Shown here: positions 7,392 through 14,781 of the stretch, one piece after another
Position numbering within the stretch: position 1 is the stretch's first letter
Layout of the letters: every line of letters starts with the position of its first letter
Source of the DNA: an uncultured Eubacterium sp.
Lineage (GTDB): Bacteria; Bacillota; Clostridia; Peptostreptococcales; Anaerovoracaceae
DNA length: 25,090 nucleotides
Direction of reading: 5' to 3'
Assembly: GCA_902495595.1 (NCBI GenBank)
Contig: CABUXV010000033.1
Span: 1-25,090, forward strand
The notes under the pieces: generated by a model
Databases searched by the model: none
What the model was told of the DNA's origin: nothing
What the model saw: the letters and a program-made list of their open reading frames with translations, nothing else
Program-made: the position numbers and the translations under genes

Positions 7392-8744
7392 ATGACAGAA
7401 ATGGAAGGAAGAATTCCTCCCCACAGCGTTGAAGCGGAAAAATCCGTTTTAGGAGCCGCAATGCTCTCTAAGGACGCTCTTTTTGATGTGGTGGAAGTTG
7501 TCCGGGCAGAGGATTTTTACGACGAGAATCACAAAGAGATTTTTAAAGCAATGCTGGATTTGCACAGAAAAAATGCTCCTGTAGACGCGCTTACCGTAGC
7601 GGAAGAGCTGAAGAAGAGAAACAGCCTTAATATGGTAGGAGGAAGAGCATACATAGCCTCCCTTTCCTCCGGCATACCTACAACGGCCAACGCGATGGAA
7701 TATGGAAAGATAGTAGCAGAAAAGGCCTCGGTCAGAAGACTTATAGGTACTGCCGACGATATTGTGAACAAAGGATATGAAGGCAGCTTTGATGCAAATC
7801 AGATGCTCGACTATGCAGAGAGCGGTATATTTGAAATATCCCAGGCGCGGCAGAAAGGCCAGTACACCCACATAAAGGATGTGCTGATGGAAAATATACA
7901 GACCATAGACAAAGCAGCGCAGATGGATGGAGGGCTTACGGGAATAACTACAGGATTCAGGGAGCTGGATGAAAAAACATCCGGACTTCAAAAATCAGAC
8001 CTGATAATTTTGGCGGCAAGACCCGCCATGGGAAAAACAGCTTTCGCCCTTTCTCTGGCAAGAAATGCAGCAGTAAAGGGACATGCCTCTGTCATGATTT
8101 TCAGCATGGAAATGGCAAAGGAACAGCTTAGCCAAAGGCTCCTTTCCATGGAGTCAAAGGTGGAGCTTCAGAATCTTAAGACGGGCAGACTTGAGAGGCG
8201 AGACTGGGATGATATCAATGTGGCATTGGACATATTGTCAAACGCCGATATACATATAGATGATACTGCAGGTATCAGCATAATGGAAATGAAGAGCAAA
8301 TGCAGAAGGCTCAAAGCTGAGAGCGGACTGGACCTTGTAATAATAGACTATTTGCAGCTGATGAATCCCGAGGGAAAATCCGATTCAAGAACTCAGGAAA
8401 TCTCTGTAATATCCAGAAATCTTAAGCTTTTGGCAAGAGAACTTGACTGCCCTGTTTTGGTGCTTTCACAGCTTTCAAGAGCGCCGGAAACAAGGACAGA
8501 CCACAGGCCAATGCTCTCCGATTTGAGGGAATCGGGCTCTATCGAGCAGGATGCGGATATAGTAATATTTCTTTACAGAGATGAGTATTACAACAAGGAG
8601 GATTCGGAAAAACCGGGAGAGTGCGAGGTTATTTTGGCAAAGCACAGAAGCGGACCTACGGGCAGTATAGACGTAGCGTGGGTTGAACGATATACCCAGT
8701 TTAAAGACAAAGCCTCGGGAAACATTCCCGACCCATCGTTTTAA
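7392..8744 (+). CDS. dnaB: Replicative DNA helicase DnaB (B. subtilis DnaC)
   Basis: 450-residue hexameric helicase that unwinds DNA at the fork. The N-terminal DnaB domain starts with R-I-P-P-H-S-V-E-A-E-K-S-V-L-G-A; the RecA-like C-terminal domain has Walker A A-R-P-A-M-G-K-T-A (~208-216), Walker B L-V-I-I-D-Y-L-Q-L (~315-323), the S-Q-L-S-R region and D-L-R-E-S-G-S-I-E-Q-D-A-D. Complete and of usual length. ATG 7392 is chosen over the GTG nine bases earlier because that GTG is part of the AGGTGA ribosome site. A 7-bp hairpin (8715-8731) in the last codons and another (8751-8768) after the stop could influence read-through into the next gene, but neither has a good T-run. Confidence 0.97.
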   Translation: MTEMEGRIPPHSVEAEKSVLGAAMLSKDALFDVVEVVRAEDFYDENHKEIFKAMLDLHRKNAPVDALTVAEELKKRNSLNMVGGRAYIASLSSGIPTTANAMEYGKIVAEKASVRRLIGTADDIVNKGYEGSFDANQMLDYAESGIFEISQARQKGQYTHIKDVLMENIQTIDKAAQMDGGLTGITTGFRELDEKTSGLQKSDLIILAARPAMGKTAFALSLARNAAVKGHASVMIFSMEMAKEQLSQRLLSMESKVELQNLKTGRLERRDWDDINVALDILSNADIHIDDTAGISIMEMKSKCRRLKAESGLDLVIIDYLQLMNPEGKSDSRTQEISVISRNLKLLARELDCPVLVLSQLSRAPETRTDHRPMLSDLRESGSIEQDADIVIFLYRDEYYNKEDSEKPGECEVILAKHRSGPTGSIDVAWVERYTQFKDKASGNIPDPSF

Positions 8745-8797
8745 AATAAATACTGCATTTTTGCGGTAAAAGACATTTTAGATACAGGAGGAAGCTT

Positions 8798-10072
8798 ATG
8801 GGCTTCAGAAGGGAAAAGATAAAGGATTATTTTCTGCTGGATACCAATGTTGAGAATATGTTCATAAACGAATATATGGCAGCGGCTCCCGGAGATTTTG
8901 TAAAAGTATATCTTTTCGCGCAGATGTATGCCGACCTGGATACGGAAATAAGCAATGAAGAGATTGCAAAATATCTTTCTTTAGATTATGAAGATGTGCT
9001 TAAAGCGTGGACATACTGGGAAAGAACGGGAGTAGTAAGAAAAATTTTTAAAGAATCCGGCGATAAATTCGATTACGATATAGAGTTTGTGATTTTAAAG
9101 GAACAGCTTTACGGAGAAAAGGAAACGAAAAAAGCTTTCGGCTCGGAGAACAATGTGCAGACTGCCATGGCGGACAAAGATGTTCAGGAAATGTTCAGTT
9201 CCATAGAGCAGTCAACGGGCAGAGTAATAAGCGGAACCGAAATGATGGAAATTATTTCGTGGATAAATGACTTCCACGCTTCTCCGGAAGTTATTTCCTA
9301 TGGATACGCTTATTGCGTCAAGAAGAAAAAGAAAAATATAAAATACATAGAAGCTGTTATAAGGCAGTGGACCGAAAAAGGTCTTGGCGATATAGCAGCT
9401 GTTGAGAAGTATTTAAGCGAAAACGACAAAAAACAGCATGTCTACAAACGGATTTTCAAAGCCTTGGGATTTTCCCGAAACGCTACGGAAGAAGAAAAGC
9501 GCATTATGGATTCATGGTTTGAAACCATGGGATTTTCTTTGGAAAAAGTTTTGTCGGCATGCAATAAGACTTCGGGGATTTCCAATCCCAATATAAACTA
9601 TGTAAATAAAGTCCTCATAAACTGGCATGAAGATAAAAACAGCAGGGACGGAAGCGGCAAGAGAAAAGACTTGACTGTTTCGGAAATAATGAAGTATTAT
9701 GATGAACTGAGACGCCGAGAGGAAGCAGAAGCAGACGAGCATAGAAAAGAAGTTTACATCAAGGTGCCGAGAATAAAGGAGATAGAAGATGAACTGAATG
9801 CAGGAAGCAGAGCGCTTTCCAAGGTAATAATCTCCGATGCCATAGATAAAAAGGAAGTGGCTGAAAAAATAAAGAAAAAAGCTGATACGCTGAATACTGA
9901 AAAAGCGTTTCTGCTTACAGACAACGGATTTGAACTTGATTATATGGACGTGAAATATACCTGTCCCAGATGCAGGGATACGGGAATGCTTGAAACAGGA
10001 GAAAGATGTCAATGTTTTGGAGAAATAAGCCGGGAAAAAATAGAACTGATGAAAACCCCAAAAAACAATTAA
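8798..10072 (+). CDS. DnaD-domain protein fused to a DnaC/DnaI-type N-terminal module, no AAA+ domain
   Basis: 424 residues. Residues 1-115 look like the winged-helix N-terminal domain of DnaD. Two DnaD (DnaB_2) repeats follow: ~131-208 (G-R-x-I-S-x-x-E-M-x-E-I-I-S-W ... I-K-Y-I-E-A-V-I-R-Q-W) and ~214-280 (ending N-Y-V-N-K-V-L-I-N-W). Residues ~295-424 resemble the N-terminal region of clostridial DnaC-like helicase loaders: a basic coiled coil (E-V-Y-I-K-V-P-R-I-K-E-I-E), an N-G-F-E-L-D-Y-M segment and a Cys4 ribbon (C389-x2-C392-D-T-G ... C404-x-C406). In that family an AAA+ ATPase follows; here the protein ends 18 residues after the ribbon. Start fixed by AGGAGG. The M23 gene start lies inside its last codons. 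DnaD proteins help load DnaB, encoded just upstream. Confidence 0.8.
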   Translation: MGFRREKIKDYFLLDTNVENMFINEYMAAAPGDFVKVYLFAQMYADLDTEISNEEIAKYLSLDYEDVLKAWTYWERTGVVRKIFKESGDKFDYDIEFVILKEQLYGEKETKKAFGSENNVQTAMADKDVQEMFSSIEQSTGRVISGTEMMEIISWINDFHASPEVISYGYAYCVKKKKKNIKYIEAVIRQWTEKGLGDIAAVEKYLSENDKKQHVYKRIFKALGFSRNATEEEKRIMDSWFETMGFSLEKVLSACNKTSGISNPNINYVNKVLINWHEDKNSRDGSGKRKDLTVSEIMKYYDELRRREEAEADEHRKEVYIKVPRIKEIEDELNAGSRALSKVIISDAIDKKEVAEKIKKKADTLNTEKAFLLTDNGFELDYMDVKYTCPRCRDTGMLETGERCQCFGEISREKIELMKTPKNN

Positions 10073-12858
10073 ATAACCAGCAGCCGCCGGAACAGGAACA
10101 GACAGGGCAAAACGCCGAGACTGTTAAAGCAGAAGACAAAGACAAGAATCCGGCAAAAGATGATATCCCCATGACCCGTGAGGAACTTTTAATGCAAAAT
10201 GAGGACGCCAGAAAAGTCTTTGAAAGCATAAAAAGCCTTAGAAAAAGCGTAGAAGCCATAAAAGTGGAAGACAGCGCTGATATTTCGACGGAGCTGCCGG
10301 GAAATACTCAGAAGAAACAAGAACAGGGCAGCCCAGCATCCGGATTGGATATAAAGGAATCGGAGGAAATAATAGCGGCAAAACAGGCTATTTTGGAGCG
10401 TGCAAAAGAAGATGCCGAAAGAGAACGAAAACGCCTTGAAGAGGTGAAGCGCAGAGAACTTCAGCTGAAAATGGAACAGCAGAAAGTAATAGAAGCGCAG
10501 AAAAAGGCAGCAAAGATAAGTGAAGAGGCAGAACGCAAGAGAATTGAAGCCCTTGAAGCAGAAAAAAACGCCAAGGAAGTGGCAAGGAAAAAAGCCCTTG
10601 AGCTTATGGAAGCTGAAAGACGCGCTAAAGAAGAAGCGGGAAACGCCCATGCGAAAAAAACGGTTAGTGGGAAATCGACCGATGATGATAAAATTTTAAA
10701 GCATCAGCACAGCGCCACAGATGAGGAAATGGCAGTATTTTTCGGCAGTCATAACAAACCGGATGAAAAAGTTGAAGATTTAAGCGAACTCAAAGAAACT
10801 CTTCTGTCTGAACAGGAAAAACAGGAAGAGATTTTAAACAGAATATCTCAGGCAGCCGGAAAACATACGGAGAAAATCGCCGAGGTTCAGAAAGCTAAAG
10901 TCGAGGAAGTGGCTGAAACCAATAAAAAAGCCAAGGAAGAACAGATAATCCGTCTCCAGAAGCAGAAACTCAAAGTGGAGCAGGAAAAGGCAAAAGCAGA
11001 AGAAATCATGCTCCGCAAAAAAGAAAAAGCAGAAGCCGAACTGGCGCAGAAAAGAGCCAGGGCAGAAGCCGCAGCGCAAGAGAAGAGAGCTAAAGCCCAG
11101 CAGCGCATGGACGAAAAACAGAAAAGACGGGCGGACAGGCTGCAAAAAGCTGAGGAACGGGAAAGAACCAAGCAGGAAAAGAAAAGGCTTGCAGACGAAA
11201 AGGCTAAACTTGAGGCAATGCGTAAGGCAGAAGCAGAGCTGGGAGGCGGTATAGTAAATGTCAAGGGTTTGCAGATATCAACAGAACTAAATAAACGCCC
11301 TGACTTTTCATGGAGACATTTCTTCGGACTTACCAGCAGAAAAGAGAAAAAATTTGCCGTAACGGAAGAAGAGAAGAAAGCTCTGGAAGCGGAAAAGGAA
11401 GAAAGAAAAGAGAGAGCCAGAGCCGCTGCCGAGATTCTTTCAAAACAGAGAAAATACAATTATGAAAACAGCAGATTCGGAAAAAGAATGGAAGCAATAA
11501 AAGCCTATTGTGAAAATCATATGAGGGTTCTGCTGATGGGATTTGCGGCAGCTATAATGATTGTAGTAGGTACCGCAGGCGTTTTTAATTACTGTACGGC
11601 CTATGAATATTCATATAATGGACAAACTCTGGGAATGGTGAAGAGCAAGGACGATGTACTGAAGATAACGGACCTTGTTCAGGGCGCTCTTACCGAAGAG
11701 AAGAATATGGATATAGTAATAGATGCCAAAGATGATATAACCTTTGACCGCGTACTTGCTCTGGGGGATGCAAAGATTGATAATTCCGAGGAAGTTTTAA
11801 AACGTCTTACATATATGGGCGATTTGAATGTGAAAGCCTACGGTATATATGTCAACGGCAAGAAAGCCGGTTCGGTTCAGGATAAAGAAACCGCTGCCAA
11901 GGTAATGCAGGATATTAAGGATAAATATGCAGGAGTTCAGGAAGGCAGCAAGATAGAAGAAGCTGTATTCATAGAAAAAGTAGACGTCAGGGAAGCCAAT
12001 ACTGACCTTGAAGATTTGCGTTCGGAAGAAGAGATGGTTGACATCTTGTGTACCAGCGGAGAGAAAGAGACTCTGCACAAGGTAGTTGCAGGAGATACGC
12101 TTAACAGCATAGCAAAACTTTATTCTATGACCGAAGAAGAAATCCTTGATGATAATAAGAATATAGATTCAAAGAAACTTGAAGTGGGAAGCACTATTGT
12201 AATAAAACAAAATGCGCCTATTCTCACGGTAAAGATAACAGAGCTTGTTACATACGATAAAGTGATTGAACATGAAGTCGAGAAACAGAATGATTCCAAT
12301 ATTTATGAAGGATATACCGAAACAAAGCAGAATGGTGAGGATGGACTGAGCGAAATTACATCGAGAGTTGTAACGGTAAACGGAGAACCTATAGAAGAAG
12401 ATAATCTTGTAACCACTGTTAAAAAGGAACCGGTTAAAGAAGTTGTCATGGTTGGAACGAAGGAAAGACCTCCTACGGTCGGTTCGGGAAAATACATCTG
12501 GCCGCTTAAGGTTAATTTCAGACAGACAACGGGATTTGAAAGCAGATGGGGAGATTTTCATAACGCGGTTGACCTTGCATGCAACTCAGGTTCGGAGATA
12601 TATGCAGCCGACGGCGGAACGGTAATACAGGCCGGATATATGGGTTCCTACGGAAACGTTATTTTCATAGATCATCAGAATGGTCAGGAGACCAGGTATG
12701 CTCACTGCAGCAAACTGCTCGTGAAAAAAGGAGACAAGGTGTTCCAGGGACAGGTAATTGCAAAAGTCGGAAGTACGGGACGAAGCACGGGACCGCATCT
12801 TCACTTTGAGGTTAGGATAAACGGCACGCCTAAAAATCCGCTGAACTATCTGCCTTAA
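10012..12858 (+). CDS. Membrane-anchored LysM-G5-M23 peptidase with long cytoplasmic coiled coil
   Basis: 948 residues, probably a peptidoglycan endopeptidase. Residues 1-500 are highly charged, rich in Ala, Lys, Glu, Arg and Gln, with coiled-coil character, and have no signal peptide. One transmembrane helix follows (~505-527, L-L-M-G-F-A-A-A-I-M-I-V-V). The external part has LysM (~688-738, H-K-V-V-A-G-D-T-L-N-S-I-A), a G5 domain (~740-820) and an M23 domain (~841-948) with zinc/catalytic residues in F-H-N-A-V-D, Y-A-H and H-L-H-F-E-V. Topology is therefore N-in, C-out. Start choice: AGGAG at 9997-10001 is better spaced for ATG 10012 than for ATG 10006; either way the gene overlaps the upstream DnaD-like gene by more than 60 bases. 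A terminator lies 56 bases downstream of the stop. Confidence 0.88.
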   Translation: MFWRNKPGKNRTDENPKKQLNNQQPPEQEQTGQNAETVKAEDKDKNPAKDDIPMTREELLMQNEDARKVFESIKSLRKSVEAIKVEDSADISTELPGNTQKKQEQGSPASGLDIKESEEIIAAKQAILERAKEDAERERKRLEEVKRRELQLKMEQQKVIEAQKKAAKISEEAERKRIEALEAEKNAKEVARKKALELMEAERRAKEEAGNAHAKKTVSGKSTDDDKILKHQHSATDEEMAVFFGSHNKPDEKVEDLSELKETLLSEQEKQEEILNRISQAAGKHTEKIAEVQKAKVEEVAETNKKAKEEQIIRLQKQKLKVEQEKAKAEEIMLRKKEKAEAELAQKRARAEAAAQEKRAKAQQRMDEKQKRRADRLQKAEERERTKQEKKRLADEKAKLEAMRKAEAELGGGIVNVKGLQISTELNKRPDFSWRHFFGLTSRKEKKFAVTEEEKKALEAEKEERKERARAAAEILSKQRKYNYENSRFGKRMEAIKAYCENHMRVLLMGFAAAIMIVVGTAGVFNYCTAYEYSYNGQTLGMVKSKDDVLKITDLVQGALTEEKNMDIVIDAKDDITFDRVLALGDAKIDNSEEVLKRLTYMGDLNVKAYGIYVNGKKAGSVQDKETAAKVMQDIKDKYAGVQEGSKIEEAVFIEKVDVREANTDLEDLRSEEEMVDILCTSGEKETLHKVVAGDTLNSIAKLYSMTEEEILDDNKNIDSKKLEVGSTIVIKQNAPILTVKITELVTYDKVIEHEVEKQNDSNIYEGYTETKQNGEDGLSEITSRVVTVNGEPIEEDNLVTTVKKEPVKEVVMVGTKERPPTVGSGKYIWPLKVNFRQTTGFESRWGDFHNAVDLACNSGSEIYAADGGTVIQAGYMGSYGNVIFIDHQNGQETRYAHCSKLLVKKGDKVFQGQVIAKVGSTGRSTGPHLHFEVRINGTPKNPLNYLP

Positions 12859-12914
12859 TTGATGATGAAATAATCGAAACTTACAGATTGCTGTAAAGAA
12901 TAATTAAAAAATAA

Positions 12915-12952
12915 AAATCCCCTGCGGTAAAGTTAATTACCTCAGGGGATTT
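12915..12952. terminator. Bidirectional intrinsic terminator
   Basis: AAATCCCCTG (12915-12924) pairs with CAGGGGATTT (12943-12952), continued by GGTAA/TTACC after one mismatch, around an AGTTAA loop. It sits between the rightward M23 gene and the leftward three-gene operon and has A/T-rich flanks on both sides, so it can end both. Confidence 0.88.
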
Positions 12953-12967
12953 AATTTATTTTGCAGT

Positions 12968-13378
12968 TTATTTTGTAAACCATTTTATAATTTCTATATC
13001 GTTTTTAGTAACTTTTGCCTCGACCTCAAGACTTGTGCTGTTATCTACGGGAACGGAAAAGTATATTCTTGCATCTATTTTAGTGACCTCTATATTACCC
13101 TGAATGGCTTCGTAGTTTTCGCGTCCGTTCAGGTTTGCGGACACCTGGTTTTTCTCTTCGTAGAATTCGTTTATTATTTCCGACGCTGTAGTTTCGGCGG
13201 CATAATAGCTTTGGCTGTACTTCATCTTCTGTTTGCTGGCGCTCATCTTCTCATCAGCCGTATAAAAAGTGAATGCGGCGAAAGCTGTGATGAGCAGCAG
13301 CACGAGGGATACCAGAAGAGCAGCTGCGCAGATTCCCAAATAGGATTTTTGTCTTCTTTCAGAAGTGTTAATCGTCAT
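12968..13378 (-). CDS. Small single-pass membrane protein, pilin-like
   Basis: 136 residues: a short basic N-terminus, one transmembrane helix (~16-38), then a helix containing Y-S-Q-S-Y-Y-A-A-E-T-T-A-S-E-I-I, a pattern like the N-terminal helix region of PilX-type minor pilins, and a beta-rich C-terminus. There is no classical G-F-x-x-x-E prepilin peptidase site. It is the last gene of a three-gene leftward operon; AGGAGG stands before its ATG and the gene overlaps the preceding one by 11 bases. Function not recognised; a role in a type IV pilus-like or secretion structure is inference from shape and neighbours. Confidence 0.65.
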   Translation of the reverse strand: MTINTSERRQKSYLGICAAALLVSLVLLLITAFAAFTFYTADEKMSASKQKMKYSQSYYAAETTASEIINEFYEEKNQVSANLNGRENYEAIQGNIEVTKIDARIYFSVPVDNSTSLEVEAKVTKNDIEIIKWFTK

Positions 13379-13913
13379 CTGAATTACCTCCTGCGTTTAC
13401 TGCTTTGAAACTGAGTTCGTAAAATATCTCGGGCTGACTGGCTGAAAGAGATTTTTTCTCTGAGCTATTTTTGTCTTCATTATTTTTTATGTCAAAAACT
13501 TTTATATTGTAAGAATAATATCCGCCCTGACGTTCTTTGCTTACAACTGCCGTAAATTCGCTGTCGCTCTTTGAAGCAGGTTTGAAATTTTCATCGTAAT
13601 ACAAGGTGAGGGAATCATCTTGTATGTCAAAAGCTTTGTGTCCTCTTAAAAGCTGAGAAGCCTTTTGCATATCTCCGTCAGCTGACTTTAAGGTTTCCGC
13701 CACAGAATTTGTCTGAGTTACTGCACTGGCTGTTATTTCTGCATTTTCGGAAATTTTTTCAGCTTTGATAAAAAACAAAAAGCTTGTGACAAGAGCGCAG
13801 ATTGTAAAAACTGCGGCTGCGGCAATTATGATTATTATTCTTGTTTTTACGGAAAGGGTTTCAAGTTTTAATTTGATTTTCTGTGCTGCGCAGACTAAAG
13901 GATTCCTATTCAC
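13368..13913 (-). CDS. Single-pass membrane protein of unknown function, pilin-like
   Basis: 181 residues. A basic N-terminus is followed by a transmembrane helix (~24-49), an alpha-helical stretch and a beta-rich domain (S-L-T-L-Y-Y-D-E-N-F ... G-G-Y-Y-S-Y-N-I-K-V-F-D) reminiscent of minor pilin C-terminal domains. Two GTG starts compete: 13922, which touches the GGAGG ribosome site, and 13913, which is eight bases from it; the latter is preferred. It overlaps the upstream gene by eight bases and the downstream gene by 11, so all three are probably translated as a coupled set. No named family is recognised. Confidence 0.65.
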   Translation of the reverse strand: MNRNPLVCAAQKIKLKLETLSVKTRIIIIIAAAAVFTICALVTSFLFFIKAEKISENAEITASAVTQTNSVAETLKSADGDMQKASQLLRGHKAFDIQDDSLTLYYDENFKPASKSDSEFTAVVSKERQGGYYSYNIKVFDIKNNEDKNSSEKKSLSASQPEIFYELSFKAVNAGGNSDDD

Positions 13914-14403
13914 CGGCTTCACCTCCGAAATCCGGCATGCAGATGTTTAAGACAGAATTTGCATCCTCATCTGAAACCATATTTATTTCAAGGAGATTAT
14001 CGTTTAGAATTTGAAAATCCAGAGATTTTAAAGGCATGATTTCCTTTCCTGACAGAGCCGAAATCTGCGTTCCTTTTTTTGAATTGACTTCTTTCAAATA
14101 GCCGTCGTATACAAACAGCCATGTTTCCTTTTCGCTGTCTTCTTCGGATGTTTCTGATGATATGACTAAAGCCGGGACAGTTCCTCCCAAAGAGGCTGTT
14201 CTTATGTTGTCTTTATTTTCGCAGGAACGTATTTTCTCCGTAAAATATTCGCTCGCTTTGTCTAAATCTTTATTATAATTTCCTGCTGTGGCAGTTCCGT
14301 AAATTTTTATACCTAAAACAGCAACAGCAACAGATGCTGCTACAAATATGACTGACAAAGAAAATATGAAGATTGTACGGGGAGTTTTTAAAAAATTTTT
14401 CAT
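13906..14403 (-). CDS. DUF4860-like single-pass membrane protein
   Basis: 165 residues with one N-terminal transmembrane helix (~11-34) and an extracytoplasmic domain containing Y-F-T-E-K-I-R-S-C-E, V-P-A-L-V-I and a T-W-L-F-V-Y-D-G-Y-L-K-E motif. This helix then E-T-W-x-x-x-Y-D-G-x-L-x-E pattern recalls DUF4860 proteins, which in Clostridia are found beside pilin-like genes. ATG 14403 is preferred to GTG 14412 because AGGTGG is properly spaced for it. It is the first gene of the leftward operon, transcribed from the promoter at 14433-14461, divergent from yabP. The family name is tentative. Confidence 0.6.
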   Translation of the reverse strand: MKNFLKTPRTIFIFSLSVIFVAASVAVAVLGIKIYGTATAGNYNKDLDKASEYFTEKIRSCENKDNIRTASLGGTVPALVISSETSEEDSEKETWLFVYDGYLKEVNSKKGTQISALSGKEIMPLKSLDFQILNDNLLEINMVSDEDANSVLNICMPDFGGEAGE

Positions 14404-14412
14404 TGCTGCCAC

Positions 14413-14434
14413 CTGTCCGTTTCATCATGGACAG
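14413..14434. promoter_or_regulatory. Candidate operator at the leftward operon start
   Basis: Inverted repeat CTGTCC (14413-14418), ten bases, GGACAG (14429-14434). It covers the end of the -10 box and the predicted transcript start and touches the ribosome site of the DUF4860-like gene. A second palindrome, ATTTACGTAAAT (14442-14453), lies between the -10 and -35 boxes. Confidence 0.35.
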
Positions 14435-14461
14435 TATAACAATTTACGTAAATATTTGCAA
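14433..14461 (-). promoter_or_regulatory. Promoter of the pilin-like operon
   Basis: On the minus strand TTGCAA (14461-14456), 17 bases, then TATACT (14438-14433), with an extended -10 TG two bases upstream. The predicted leader is short, about 25 bases. Confidence 0.65.
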
Positions 14462-14478
14462 TAAACCGTTCTGGCAAA
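14450..14478 (+). promoter_or_regulatory. Possible sigma-E promoter for yabP
   Basis: AAATATT (14450-14456), 14 bases, then CTGGCAAA (14471-14478). This fits the sigma-E -35 pattern K-M-ATATT well and the -10 CATACAAT only half. yabP is sigma-E dependent in B. subtilis, which makes the site plausible but not established. It overlaps the leftward promoter. Confidence 0.25.
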
Positions 14479-14520
14479 ACCTCTGACAGAATATATTTAA
14501 TTAAGGAGGAGGTGGAATTT

Positions 14521-14781
14521 ATGGAAAGCCATAGCGTAATGATAGATAACAGAATAACTACCACTATAACCGATATAAAAGAAATCGACAGCTTTGATGA
14601 AGACGAAGTCAGGGCGACCTTAAACAAGGGCGCAATGATAATAAAAGGAAAAGGACTGAACATACAGAGTCTTGATTTGACTGAAGGCAGAGCGGTTATT
14701 TCCGGTACCGTTGATTCGCTGATGTATGTAAAGGTCAAAGAAAAGGGAGAGAAAGGATTCTTCGCTAAAATACTGAAATGA
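14521..14781 (+). CDS. yabP: Sporulation protein YabP
   Basis: 86 residues, full length. It begins H-S-V-M-I-D-N-R and contains the family pattern of I-x-x-F-D-E-D-E-V and G-x-M-I-I-K-G-K-G-L-N-I-x-x-L-D-L-x-E-G. YabP acts in spore coat/cortex assembly in the mother cell. The ATG is preceded by a long AAGGAGGAGG. The last four bases (ATGA) overlap the start of yabQ, indicating coupled translation. The yabP-yabQ-divIC order is conserved in endospore formers. Confidence 0.93.
   Translation: MESHSVMIDNRITTTITDIKEIDSFDEDEVRATLNKGAMIIKGKGLNIQSLDLTEGRAVISGTVDSLMYVKVKEKGEKGFFAKILK

Noticed and set aside
8715..8731. Hairpin TCGGGAA/TTCCCGA at the end of dnaB as a terminator
   Set aside because: Only 7 bp, no adjacent T-run, and it lies within conserved coding sequence; read-through into the DnaD-like gene is likely.
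10887..11459. 190-codon leftward ORF rich in Ser, Phe and Ala
   Set aside because: It is a reverse-strand shadow of the Lys/Glu/Ala-rich coiled coil; its composition follows from the sense codons.
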